From: Straminergon stramineum | Lineage: Eukaryota; Streptophyta; Bryopsida; Hypnales; Calliergonaceae | Direction: 5' to 3' | Assembly: GCA_963920665.1 (NCBI GenBank) | Contig: OY987270.1 | Span: forward strand, 22,904,019 to 22,968,018 | Length of the DNA stretch: 64,000 nucleotides | Shown: positions 49,284 to 59,377 of the stretch, piece by piece | Layout: each line of letters begins with the position of its first letter | How positions within the stretch are numbered: the stretch's first letter is position 1 | Translations under genes and position numbers: made by a program | The notes under the pieces: generated by a model | What the model was told of the DNA's origin: nothing | The model's database searches: none | Seen by the model: only the letters and a program-made list of their open reading frames with translations

Positions 49284-50266
49284 GGGAATTGCTTCCCTTG
49301 TGGTGCGACAGCACGCATAACATCCAACGTGGCACCTTCTACACCTGGAAAAATTCCCCAAGGCCGCATCGTAAACACATTTGTATTGCTTGGGCCTGGC
49401 ATGTCTTCATCCGCAACATACGTAGCACATTCCACTACAACATCGAGCGGTGGAATTTCTTTTGTGCTCAACCGCCTTCCATGGGCTACAAGGTCGGCTT
49501 CATGTGTGACAAGTCTTACATTCTCATCCACAAGGGCCTGGACCCTTGTTCTTTGACCTACCAACTCTGCAGCATGTTGTTGTAATGCTTCTTCTTTTTC
49601 TGCTTGTAGTGTTTGGACTAATTGGCGCAAGCAAAGTACTTCTTCATTAGCAGCTTCCACTCCACCAATTGGCTCATGTTGGTCGAGATCTGCTGCGGTG
49701 CCCATCTCACCCTCTACCTCCATCAAGTCCATCCTCGGTTGCTTGGCTTGCTCCACCATGTTCTCGGGCACATTTGGTACATCATCCAATGGCGCTTGAG
49801 GATTGTGTGGAATGTGGCGGGGTCTATTTGGGACTTGACCATTCCATTTCTTGGCCAAGAAGGTTGTCCAATCCACATCCTTCCCAAGAATAACCTCCGC
49901 ATACACCATTTGGCATAGTGAAAGGGTCCCATTTTTCTGAGATCTCGCACCCCAAAGTGCCACTGCCACTTCAATCAGCCTATTCCTAAAGGCTGGATGT
50001 TGGCACTTGTCAATATTCACCACGCCAGATTTCACGTGCACCTCATACCGTTCTTGTGCCCAATGGCAGTTGATGTGGGCCCAATCTACAAACCTTCGAC
50101 ATGTCACTCTTGTCCATGGACCCTCCACATCCATCCACCCATGATTTGCCATAATGTCAGGGGCATTGAACGTGCGCCAATCCAAGGTTGCCCTATTTCC
50201 CCTCTTCTTTTTACTTGGGGGTTCACCTCCATGTCCTGAACCTCTTGCTGCACCCTCTACATCCAT
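49250..50266 (-). CDS. Unknown coiled-coil protein with chimeric C-terminus
   Basis: The ATG at 50266 follows a 3' splice site (GTTTTTGTGCAG, ending 50276), so an upstream noncoding exon is likely. About 338 codons are open. The N-terminus has a basic patch PSKKKRGNR; the middle reads DWRTFNAPDIMANHGWMD, RFVDWAHINCHWAQERYEVH and QMVYAEVILGKDVDWTTFL. It is followed by an acidic linker and a coiled coil (CLRQLVQTLQAEKEEALQQH onward). I do not recognise the family. The middle resembles plant element-borne gag-like proteins only in general layout. The last 12 codons (FPSYTHKNHPRA) are the terminal sequence of the copy B element read in reverse, so the native C-terminus was lost. A 20-bp minisatellite lies upstream. 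Confidence 0.5.
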   Translation of the reverse strand: MDVEGAARGSGHGGEPPSKKKRGNRATLDWRTFNAPDIMANHGWMDVEGPWTRVTCRRFVDWAHINCHWAQERYEVHVKSGVVNIDKCQHPAFRNRLIEVAVALWGARSQKNGTLSLCQMVYAEVILGKDVDWTTFLAKKWNGQVPNRPRHIPHNPQAPLDDVPNVPENMVEQAKQPRMDLMEVEGEMGTAADLDQHEPIGGVEAANEEVLCLRQLVQTLQAEKEEALQQHAAELVGQRTRVQALVDENVRLVTHEADLVAHGRRLSTKEIPPLDVVVECATYVADEDMPGPSNTNVFTMRPWGIFPGVEGATLDVMRAVAPQGKQFPSYTHKNHPRA

Positions 50267-50474
50267 TCTTGATACCTGCACAAAAACACACATGATACTG
50301 TATGCGAATACAATGACAAATTGCTTTGCCTTCTGTTGTGTGAAGGCAACTGAAATGTGGCAAAACAAATGCCAAATGCATAACACTTCCTCTCAAATTG
50401 CAATGCAAAGCTTTCTCAAGCTAGGGCAGAGCAACTCAAAAGAGGAAGCAAGGGTAAATGAGCCCCAAAACCTC

Positions 50475-50481
50475 ACTTATA
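50475..50481 (-). promoter_or_regulatory. Possible TATA box of the coiled-coil gene
   Basis: The minus strand reads GGTATAAGTGAGG about 210 bases before the ATG at 50266 and downstream (in gene direction) of the minisatellite at 50700-51180. Confidence 0.35.
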
Positions 50482-50699
50482 CCCCCCAATTACCGACCCA
50501 ATTAGGGGGGGTAATTAACATCAAATCACCCCTTTAATCAAAAATCCAAACCGTCCAGGGTGATGGACGACCCGACGATCGACGATAAAACCGTCGACTG
50601 AGGTTCGGCACAGGTTCGGGGTGCCGTCAACAAGTTCGGGGTGCCGTCTACAAGTTCGGAATCCATCATGACCGTCCGACACGCGGTGACGGATGCAGC

Positions 50700-51185
50700 G
50701 ACGGACTCTAGTGACCGTCCCCCTCGACGCCCACACCGTCCCGACGACGGCGTGACCGTCCCGTCAACACCCAATCCATCCCCCTCGACGCCCACATCGT
50801 CCCGACGACAGTGTGACCGTCCCGTCGACGCCCAATCCATCCCCACGATGCCCCGACCGTCCCCTCGACGCCTAGTCCATCCCTACAACGCCCGGACCAT
50901 CCCGTCGACGCCCAATCCATCCCCACGATGCCCCGACCGTCCCCTCGACGCCTAGTCCATCCCCACGATGCCCGGACCGTCCCCTTGATGCCCGGACCGT
51001 CTCGTCAACGCCTAGTCCGTCCCGTCGACGCCCACACCGTCCCCACGACAACGTGACCGTCCCGTCGACGCCCAGTCCATCCCCACGACGCCCGGACGGT
51101 CCCCTCGATGCCCGGACCGTCCCCTCGACGCCCGGAACTTCTCGTCGACGCCCGGTCCGTCCCCACGACGCCTAGACCGTCCTTT
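50700..51185. repeat. GC-rich 20-bp minisatellite, array 1
   Basis: Units such as CCCGTCGACGCCCAATCCAT and CCCCTCGACGCCTAGTCCAT follow one another with an exact 20-base period and no indel from 50781 to 51180 (20 units). About four more units precede, with a one-base shift. The base substitutions are many, but the phase is kept. Motifs repeated are TCGACGCC and GACCGTCCC. The array lies upstream of the minus-strand gene at 50266. The region 50560-50700 is GC-rich with related GACCGTC text but irregular. Confidence 0.9.
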
Positions 51186-51189
51186 AGTT

Positions 51190-52270
51190 TCCAATTTTTT
51201 TTTGGGGGGGGGGGTAAGAAATATTTATTCATGTTTTATTTATTTTTTCTTCAAAACTTGTGGTGAAGGACTATGAAGTTAATCATACAAAATTGTTATA
51301 GTCTAAAGATCTAATGGTCCAAATTTCCTAAAATTCATTCCATGCATACAAGATAAAGTAATCTTTACTTTTGTACAGTTAAAAATTTAAAATTGAGATC
51401 ATAGTGGTGTAGGGGGTAGGGTGAATGGAAAAAAATGGAAGAGTAAAGGAAAAGGAGAAATACAAGAGAGTAGAAGAAAATGGAAAATTGTTCTCATTTT
51501 CATGCAATGGAAAACCATGGCATGGAAAAAATAATGGAAAAGAAAAATGCAAGAAGAAAGAAGATGAAAAAGGTAAAGAAATGTAAATAAAGGGGGGAAA
51601 GTTAAAAAAAGGAAGAAAGAAAAGAGAATGGAAAGAAAGTGGGAAATTAGCTCGTTTTCATGCACTAAATTCCCATTGCATTGGAAGAAAATGGGATAGT
51701 GCTTTAGGAAAATAAAAGAGGATTAAGAAAAACAGAAAATGATTTGCATTTTCATGCAATGGTTTAGGGTTCCATGGAAAAAAATGGGAAAGGAAAGGCC
51801 AAGAAAAAAAGAGAGATCATGAAAAAAAATATAGGAAAGAAAAGTAGAAGAAGAAAGACAATGTAATGAAAGGTAATAGGAAATGATTCTCATGATCAGG
51901 CAATTTTTTTGTTTTGCATGTAAAAAATATGGCAAAGGGAGTAAGGGACGGCCAACAAAAAAAAAAGATAGAATTCAGAAAGATTTACGAAATGAAATGA
52001 AAATAAGAAGCACAACAGAATTTTAAAAAATGGGGAATCATTCTCTTTCTGCAATTGTATGAGAAAAAAAATGGGAAAGAAAGAGAAGATGAAGAAGGGA
52101 AAGAAAAAAGAAAAGATCAAATATAAGAGGACAGGATAAAAATAGGAAACCTTCATCATTTTCATGCAATGGTATTGCATTGCATGTAAAAAAAATGTGA
52201 AAGGAAGGCCAAGAAGAAAGAAGACAAAATTGAAAAGAACTTAGGAAATGAAAGGAAAAGAAGAAAGGTT
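51190..52270. repeat. Purine-rich (GGAAAA/AAGAAA) low-complexity tract
   Basis: Five imperfect blocks repeat the pattern TTTTCATGCAATGG, ATGGGAAAGAAA, AGAAGAAAGAAGA (near 51498, 51657, 51750, 51890, 52160). The minus-strand ORFs here are phenylalanine/serine/leucine runs caused by this composition. Confidence 0.6.
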
Positions 52271-52751
52271 TTAAAATTCTTTGTAGATCAATTTCACCTT
52301 AAGGATTATTGTATTTCAATTCCATCTTTTCACATAAGAGCACCTAACAATTTAGTGTTTTGTTGAATTTTAAACATACCTATACTTCAGAATGGTCTAA
52401 AGATATTGTTATGAAGTTTTTTGGTCTTTACTTTCAATACGATTTTTAGAACTTTGAATCGAATGCTTCCACCTAAAAACTTTCAATTCAAAGTCTACAT
52501 TTTAGTTGCAATATGCACTTTTGATCCCAACTAAAGAATGAAGATCATCTACTCTAGTTTTCACTCCAACTTAAGGATTGAGGTAAATCCTAAATCCTAA
52601 ACCCTAAACCCTAAACCCTATACCCCCTTTTTGTTGCAATTTTGTGATTAATTGATGTTGGGGAAGTTTATGTAAGTATGTCACTTTAGCAAATAAGAGA
52701 GGATCCCTTTAAGAAATAAGGAAATAATAATGATGGGATTCTATGTATAGC
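52271..52751. other. AT-rich DNA with interstitial telomeric run
   Basis: No gene seen. At 52596-52620 there are more than three tandem CCCTAAA units, the plant telomeric repeat on the C-rich strand. Confidence 0.6.
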
Positions 52752-52865
52752 AAGGGCCATCAAATCATGCACTCCACAGTTTTTATTTTTATGGTAACAT
52801 TACATTAAATATGGGCCTTTTAAATATAAATGAAATTTTTGGAGTGCATGATTTGGTGGCCCTTT
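52752..52865. mobile_element. MITE-like hairpin, 114 bp
   Basis: The left end AAGGGCCATCAAATCATGC and the next bases ACTCCA are mirrored at the right by TGGAGTGCATGATTTGG followed by TGGCCCTT. The terminal inverted repeats are about 25 bp with one or two mismatches. No clear target duplication was found, so the superfamily is open. Confidence 0.65.
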
Positions 52866-53090
52866 GTTCACTGGAATTTATTTGTCCTCTACTTGAAACA
52901 AACACAAACATTGAATTAGCACTCCAGAAATTCCCGCCACCATAGAAAAATGTAGTATTTCAAACCCCTACTGAGACTTGACAAGGCCGAGGAGTTAAAT
53001 GAATAATTCTACAAACAAGGATTCAGCATTAATACCGAGCGCGCTGTCGTCGTTGGTGACGGCTCACTCGACGACCTTCCCACCCCGGCC

Positions 53091-53410
53091 TCGACGCCCT
53101 GACCATCGCGTCGAAGCCCTCACCGTCCCGTCGACGCCCTGACTGTCCTGTCGAAGCCCTCACCGTCCTGTTGACGCCCTGACCATCCCGTCGCAGCCTT
53201 GACCGTCCCCTCGATGCCCTGACCGTCCCCTCGACGCCTGGAACTTCCCGTCGACGCCCTCACCGTCCCCCCGACGCTTGGTCCATCCCCTCGACGCCCT
53301 CACCGTCCCCCCAATGCCTGGTCCGTCCCCTCGACGCCCTCACCGTCCCATCGACGCCTTGACTGTCCCCCCGAGGTCCTGTCCGTCCTCTCGATGGCAT
53401 TTCTGTCCAC
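53091..53410. repeat. GC-rich 20-bp minisatellite, array 2
   Basis: Sixteen units of exactly 20 bases without any indel, consensus TCGACGCCCTGACCGTCCCC. It is the same family and the same strand orientation as array 1. It ends nine bases before a TATATAA box at 53419, in promoter position for the ORF at 53622. Confidence 0.9.
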
Positions 53411-53418
53411 TTGAAATG

Positions 53419-53425
53419 TATATAA
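53419..53425 (+). promoter_or_regulatory. TATA box after array 2
   Basis: TATATAA about 200 bases before the ATG at 53622 and nine bases after the last 20-bp unit. Confidence 0.5.
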
Positions 53426-53621
53426 CTCTGGATAAAGTTCACTTGGAAATTAGTCTCTCTCCTGCTCTGACGGTGCTCTCTTGTCCTGGACTAGTTGCAG
53501 TCCTTGCTTGGAAGCGCAGGTGCTTGGGTGGAGGCGGATTTGAGGGATAAGGGGGGCGGTTTTTCACAATGTGGAACCCGAAACCCGAAACCTTTCATTT
53601 TTATCATTTGTTTCTGTCTCG

Positions 53622-53861
53622 ATGGCTCGCGAATTTTCGAAGAGGAAGGTTGATGCATGGATTACAGGCATTGGAGATGCACCAAATTTGGAACCATCTG
53701 TGGAATCAACAGATTGCGTTTCGGAGGCCGTAGTTGCAGAAGGGGTCAATGTTGGGGTTGCTGGAGAGTCTTTGAAAGCAAAGAAAAAACAATGGAAGAG
53801 GCACAAAGCCACAAATTCGGAGAAGTGGCCAAGCAAGGTTGTCGCAGCACAGGATAAGTGA
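53622..53861 (+). pseudogene. N-terminal piece of an interrupted plus-strand gene (segment 1)
   Basis: The ATG at 53622 opens MAREFSKRKVDAWITGIGD, followed by an acidic/valine-rich stretch and a basic run KAKKKQWKRHK. The reading ends at TGA 53859, exactly where the terminal sequence of the copy C element starts (AAATTCCCTATTATGCTCAC). So the stop is likely supplied by the insertion. I do not recognise the domain. The gene has a TATA box and a 20-bp array upstream. Segments at 56881-56976 and 60427-61242 on the same strand may be its continuation. Confidence 0.4.
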
Positions 53862-55024
53862 AATTCCCTATTATGCTCACAAAAACCACTTTAGAACATA
53901 ACAAAGTGACTCTAAAGATCAAACCCACAAGACTTTGTGAAGTGTTAAGGTTTGCTAGACAATTTGGAAGCAAATGTCAGTACTAAATCCTATCCCCCTT
54001 ATTCTCCCTCTATCCGACCAGAAGATCTTCTCCTGATCGGAAGTAATCAATCCGGAATTGTACTTTATCCAGATCAAATAATCAACTAGTCACAAAACAA
54101 CACAACAGTCACCAGAACAAGATACTTCCGTTCCATTTTCCTCACGGAGACGGATATCTTTCCCTTCCGGATTGCCGTCTATCGTTCTACTCCGGTTTTA
54201 CTTAGCCTCTGTTGGCACGTCAAAGGGTTCTGCCGCTTGCTTTTTAGAGTGGTAGGCCCACCACACCTTCCGGTCATATAGTGGCAGAAGAATCACTTCT
54301 CTATTCTAATCTCCTGCTCTAATAGGATCCGGTTTGATCCTTCACAACAACCCAGAAAACGATTCGGATTGTAGGTCACGCAAAGACCCCCCGTACGATC
54401 CTCTCATACTACAACGACCTCAGCATTTTCTCCAATCCGTGTGGAACTAAGGTGACCACAAGTGCATCCGCCCGTACCAGCAACACCTAGAATTCTTCCG
54501 TTTACTTATTCAGATGGCGAGACCTCTCAAGGGATCGGACGCTAACCCAGACACTCTATCCGGAAGCTCTAGCACAGTCAAGGATTCCTTCCCTAACCAC
54601 CTAGCCTAACACTGGCTATCTCACTCGGAATCTTGAACTTTAAATTCACTGAGGTGCAATGACACACTCCTAGCTCTTACAACCTGCTCACATACACTTG
54701 CAATCAAAGGAAAACACACCAAGGGGAGAGATTCCTCTCCAAATCTGCTCTCCAGCACTCAATCTCTCATTCACTTACCCGGCCAGTCTTTGGGAAGGTA
54801 CAATAAACAATAGAAAATGCAAGATACATAGAGGTTTGAAAAGGGAAAAGACTCTCCCAGTCTCAGTTGTGAGACTGATTTATATACAAAAGATATTTAC
54901 AAAAAGGTTCCCGGAAATCCAGCCCTGTCAGGCGAGATTCTCGGATCTAATCTCCCCGGATTTTCCGAGATAAGATCCTATCTACCCAAAACTTTCTATT
55001 CTAAATTCTAACTAATTTACGAAG
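53862..55024 (-). other. 3' flank of copy C
   Basis: Aligns in reverse complement with the 3' flank of copy B (48117-49283). Shared landmarks are GTGGTAGGCCCACCAC, CAAAGACCCCCCGTACGA and the end sequence near 53862. The hairpin is degraded here: CCTCTG at 54205 is followed by CAAAGG instead of CAGAGG. CCGG motifs are frequent. Confidence 0.65.
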
Positions 55025-56811
55025 CTAGGGTCCTCCGCTGTTTGGGGTGGCTGTCCTCGCAATTTCGCTGAGGTTCTTGCTCTTGTCTCCCCCTTCCGGA
55101 ATCTACTCCGGTTCTGCCGGTGGTTCCGTCCCTGTCTTCGCTGCTGTTGCTGCCGCTCCTGGAGATTTTGGTTCCGAAGGTCGTTGCTTTGAGACCGGAG
55201 TCTCGAACTTCCCGTCCAGGATCTCCAAGTCGTCCATCTCATCTGGGAGTGAAATCCCAAATAGTGAGATGGGCTGGTCTGTTTGGAGTCTCCGACTGCT
55301 CTCCTCGATCTTTGTTGCAGCCTCCCGGAACTCCTTCAGGGATCCATCCAACTTTGTGGTGAATCCGGCGAGGATGCGAGTCACTTGGGTCCCAGACACC
55401 TTCTGGTCCGCGTGCACCTCCTCGTTGAAGAGCTTGGCCTTCACCATGACGTCTCCGGATGCCCCGACCACTAAGGTCATCCAGTCGATGGCTGCCTTGG
55501 TCTCATCCTGGATCGACCGCGCAGCCTTCGTTTGCTCCTTCTGGTACTCCAGATCCTAATGGAGGGTCTGGATCTCTCCCCGCAATCGAAGCGCCAACTC
55601 ATCCAGCTCCCGGATCTGCATATTTTGGGTCCCCACCCGGTCTTCCAACTCCCGGATGACATCCGGGTTGTTGATGCAGCTCGCCACCACACCCGGAAGC
55701 GAGCTATCTACCTTTCCGCCGACAAGGTCCACCACTTGATTCAGCGTCCGGTTCTTGACCTCCCAATCCGCTTTCATGTTACTGAGAATGCGGATGAGGT
55801 CGTTGAAGGGGGTGTTCAAATCCTTCAACGGCTTTGGCGGGGATGATGGAGTTGCCTTTGCCGTCACCTCCTCGACGAACTCCACCTTCTTCGGAGTAAC
55901 TGGCTTATCCTTTACCTCTGGTTCTGACTCCTTGGTCTTCTCCCTTCCGAAAGGGGATCCGCGCAGGTTTGGCGTGCGCTTGATCCGCTTCCGGTTGAGT
56001 GGGGTTTCCTCTTCTTCCTCCTCTTCCTCCTCCTCTTCCTCCTCAACCCAGGTGCGCTTCTTGGCCCGCTTCGCACCCTTCTCCTCCAGATTGAGGCTGT
56101 CATCTTCCATCTCGGAGGTCTCGTCCTCCGATTCCCCATAGTCCTGGAGAGCCAACTGCGCCCTCCACTCCGTCGTCTCCTCATTCGTGAGGAGCCCCTA
56201 CTTCTTGTACAAGTGGAAAAGATAAGGGCAAACCGGAGTCGCCCTACTCTTCCCCACGTTCATCACGAACTGGTTGATGAGTCCGTAGACGATCTTCGCC
56301 CAGTCGACTCTCCGCTCCCCGCTCAAGGCCCCAAAGATGGTATTTCCGAGGGTCGAGGTAAGCTGGGTAGGCTTTTCCGGGTGCAGGATCGGCACCAGGA
56401 ACTCCAGGAGCCTGCGGTGCCGTCTGTTGATGCACTCTTTAATTGCAAACCCGTCCTTCGGATTCGCCACTCCCTTGAACTTCCCTCAGACGAAGTCGTC
56501 CTTCCGGTTGGCATACGCCCCGCCTCCCGGTCAGAGTTCATAAACTCCATGCCAGACTTCTTCTGTCCACAGAGGCGGAATCAGGCGGAGCGTGTTGTTG
56601 AATTGGTTCGAGGCTCCGTCCAAGAGTTCCCTCACCATGGCTTCGTTCTTGAAGCCCCAGGGTTTTCCGTAAAACCCTGCACAGCCCATAGAGGTGAGAT
56701 CCTCTACGAGCTGCGCCTTCTCTCCTTCTGCGGATGGCCTTTGGTCAAGTGGCTGCAGGAGGAGTGGTTTTCCTTGAAAGAGGAGTGGTGGTGGTTCCTT
56801 TGTCTGGCCAT
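55025..56811 (-). pseudogene. Type-2 gag-like element gene, copy C
   Basis: The family signature reads LTSMGCAGFYGKPWGFKNE, SNQFNNTLRLIPPLWTEEVW, NPKDGFAIKECI, RRLLEFLVPILHPEKP, TLGNTIFGAL, then a glutamate run of 13 residues and a C-terminal coiled coil. The likely ATG is at 56811, one base out of frame with the body, so a frameshift near 56735 is inferred. In-frame stops: TGA 56533, TGA 56488, TAG 56200, TAG 55558 and TAG 55105. The final stop is TAG 55027. Identity to copy B is about 60 percent in the conserved core by eye, much lower than A to D. It is transcribed away from copy D. Confidence 0.75.
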
Positions 56812-56880
56812 AGCAAACAAGGGGGGAACGGGAGGGTGCACAAGGTTTGCCTTCATAATTCAAAACATATTCCCAAGAAG

Positions 56881-56976
56881 ATGGAATTAGCTGGGAAGTC
56901 AGCCTTGCAGATTGATCAATTGAAGAAGTCGAGGGAGAGGTTGTCTATTGAGGCATTGGTTTGTCCGTGCGATCAT
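56881..56976 (+). pseudogene. Short coding-like segment between copies C and D (segment 2)
   Basis: From ATG 56881 the reading MELAGKSALQIDQLKKSRER continues to LSIEALVCPCDHC and runs into the first bases of copy D (TGTCGCGAGCC at 56977). It matches neither element and has CPCDHC, a zinc-binding-like cluster. It may be a piece of the gene whose other pieces are at 53622 and 60427. The evidence is positional and weak. Confidence 0.3.
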
Positions 56977-57397
56977 TGTCGCGAGCCGTAATCTTAGAAG
57001 TCACCATGTTAGTACTAAAAGAAGTATAAGTATATAGAATTTTTCAAAATTCTTAACAGGCAAAAAGGGTTAGAAACCTCTTAGCCTAAAACATCTCACT
57101 AACACTGGATGGATACTCCAAGTAATCCGTAACAGAACCCAGGACGGATCCGGATTCCGGAAACCCGGATAGCGACAGCCTAGTACCTAGACTTCCGGTC
57201 TAGAAATAGGGACCCGTTACGGGTGAACGGTCCACTTTATGAACAGTCGGTATTTTGACGGGTACTTAACCCCGCCACTGCCATTTCCTTTGCCTCTTTT
57301 CCCACAACTGTTTTGTGTGCACATAGCTGAGTGAAATAGTGGTGAGTTAGTGCTCGCGTGAGAGGTGATAGTATCTACAAATTTCCGAATAGTTGAG
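56977..57397 (+). promoter_or_regulatory. 5' flank and promoter region of copy D
   Basis: It matches the reverse complement of 45503-45923 upstream of copy A. Both start TGTCGCGAGCC(A/G)TAATCTT, which sets the element start. The conserved palindrome ACCCGTTACGGGT is at 57212-57224. No TATA box is obvious; GGTATTTTGACGGGTACTTAA is conserved. Confidence 0.6.
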
Positions 57398-59377
57398 ATG
57401 GCGGAGGGAGATATTTGGAAGACCGGCTGGATGGTTTATCCAACCATTCCGGAAAGGCTGAGAGATAGATCCCAGCTAGAGGATGACCTCAGTGAGATAG
57501 GATGTGTCGGTCTATTCATGCGGCCGTGGACCGTAAAGAACGACCGGATGATCCAAGTGTTGATAGTCGGTGCTTCTAATCAGTATGAGTTGACCGTGAG
57601 AGGAAGGCCTCAAACCTGGACTGATGACGTCTGGGCTAGAGTTTACAGATTTCCTAAGAAGGGATCCGGTTTAGCGTCACGGACAGATAAGTTTGCAGTC
57701 GGGAAGTTCAAAAACGCGGCCCATTCTAAGGAAGGGTATGCGATTAGTGATTGTCTGGATGCTCGACAGAGACACGTCTTAGAGTTCTTGATCCCCATCT
57801 TGTATCCGGAAAAGCCTACCCGGGTTACAGTTACGGTAGCAAACACCATATTTGGTGCATTTGAGGGTAGACCAGTCAATTGGGGCAAGGTGATTGGATC
57901 CGTAGTCGCCAAGCTTGCCGCCAACGTGGGAAAGGGAAAGACAAGTCCCATAGGGCCGTATCTTTTCCATCTATACCATCACGCAGAACTTCTCAACGAT
58001 GCGGAGATGGTGGAGTACAACACTGGAGCGACGATCCTGCAATACGGATTGACGGAAGAAGTGACGGCAATGCAGCCGCCACTGGAAGAGGAGGAGGATC
58101 CGGAGGAAGACGAGCAACCCCTGGAGCGGAGGCACCGGAAGTCCACGGATCCGACATCACGGGGAAAGCTTCCGGCTCAACAGAGGATCACGGAAGAAGA
58201 GGAAGGAAGCATATCCGGGTTCTTCAAGACCGGATTCAACTGGGTGCTCCAAGCGCAAGAGTACCACGAGAGCTTGATGGATCTGCTCAAGAGGATAGGC
58301 TGCGAGCTAAAGACGGAACCGAAAGATATCCTCGACGTGTTGAAGAAACTTCCAAACCCGGAAGTCCTCGAGCAGAAAGATAAGCAGATCATAGCCCTGG
58401 AGAAGGAGAAAGCGGATCTTTAGGCGAGACTCAACTGGGCGCAGGGCGAGATGGCTGAAGCGAAGCAAAGAGAGAAGGAAGCCCTCCAACTGCTGAAGAA
58501 TTTATCCCGCTTGGTAGACAAGCCGGCCGATATGGTGATGAAGGCGGCTCTAACCCAGAGCCGGTTGACTGAGGAAGGGCACCTCACCGGATCCAAGGTC
58601 ATCCGGATACTCGTCGACTTCTCATCCCGGATGGAGCTCACACTCAAGGAGATGAGGCAGCTGCTTGGACGAATCGACCCCGACCGGGTAATGGACTTCT
58701 CCAACTTCCCAGAGATACATTTTGACACGGAGACACCCGTCAAGCTCAGCGCCTCGATGCCGCTACCGTCGAAACCGGAAGTTCCGAGGGAGAGTCTCCG
58801 ATACTCCATGGAACCGTTCTCCAAACAGTTGGAGAAGACAATCCGGGGGAGCGTGAAGTCGGCACCCGAGTCTAGCAAGCAGCCAGAGGCAAGACGGGAG
58901 TTGGCACCTCCAAAAGTTACGGTGTCTCCACCCATCCCAATCTTCAACCTTCCGGAAACGGAGCCGCTGCCGACACCTCATGTCCAAGCCTGTGGCCAAC
59001 TAATAGAGCGGCTCGGGGGATTAATGAATCCGGCTCACTCTCATCCGGAGGAGTTCGAACACATGGGGGAGGAGCAGCAGCAACCAAGGAAGGAGATCGA
59101 GCCGATCGTGTTGGATGAGACATCTCTAGGCGAGGAGATTGAAAGGCAGATCACTCAGATTGAGAAATTTGAGGAGGAGGAATACCGGACTGGATTGGAG
59201 GACGAGGACGAGGAAGAAGCTGACTACTCTCCTCCGGAATTTCGGAAGATACAAACCCGGGCGGCGTTACGGTCGACCCCCATGAAGGCAACCCCGAAGG
59301 CAACACCAAGGGCATCTCTGCGAACACTAGCGAGTCAAGGCGGAAGCAACCAGAAGAAAGCGTGGAAGGCGAAGTAG
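57398..59377 (+). pseudogene. Type-1 gag-like element gene, copy D
   Basis: It opens at ATG 57398 (MAEGDIWKTGWMVYP) and stays in one frame for 660 codons to TAG 59375, interrupted only by TAG 58421, where copy A has CAG. It is the least damaged member of the family here. Order: globular N-terminal half with CLDARQRHVLEFLIPILYP and PIGPYLFHLYHH; acidic stretch PLEEEEDPEEDEQPLERR; coiled coil around the TAG; a helical segment with HLTGSKVIRILVDFSSRMEL; then a proline/glutamate-rich tail ending in basic residues. Relative to A it lacks four codons near the start. With no protease, reverse transcriptase or transposase nearby, it would be non-autonomous. Confidence 0.8.

Noticed and set aside
50538..51232. 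Several R/G/D-rich or P/S-rich ORFs in both strands
   Set aside because: The 20-bp period is not a multiple of three, so the frames cycle through all readings; the ORFs are by-products of the minisatellite.
52596..52620. True chromosome end
   Set aside because: Only about three to four telomeric units are present, with ordinary sequence on both sides.
55755..56141. Serine-rich 128-codon plus-strand ORF
   Set aside because: It is the antisense reading of the glutamate-rich run of copy C.
58420..58947. Minus-strand 175-codon ORF
   Set aside because: Antisense shadow of the copy D coiled-coil and tail region; a matching shadow exists opposite copy A.
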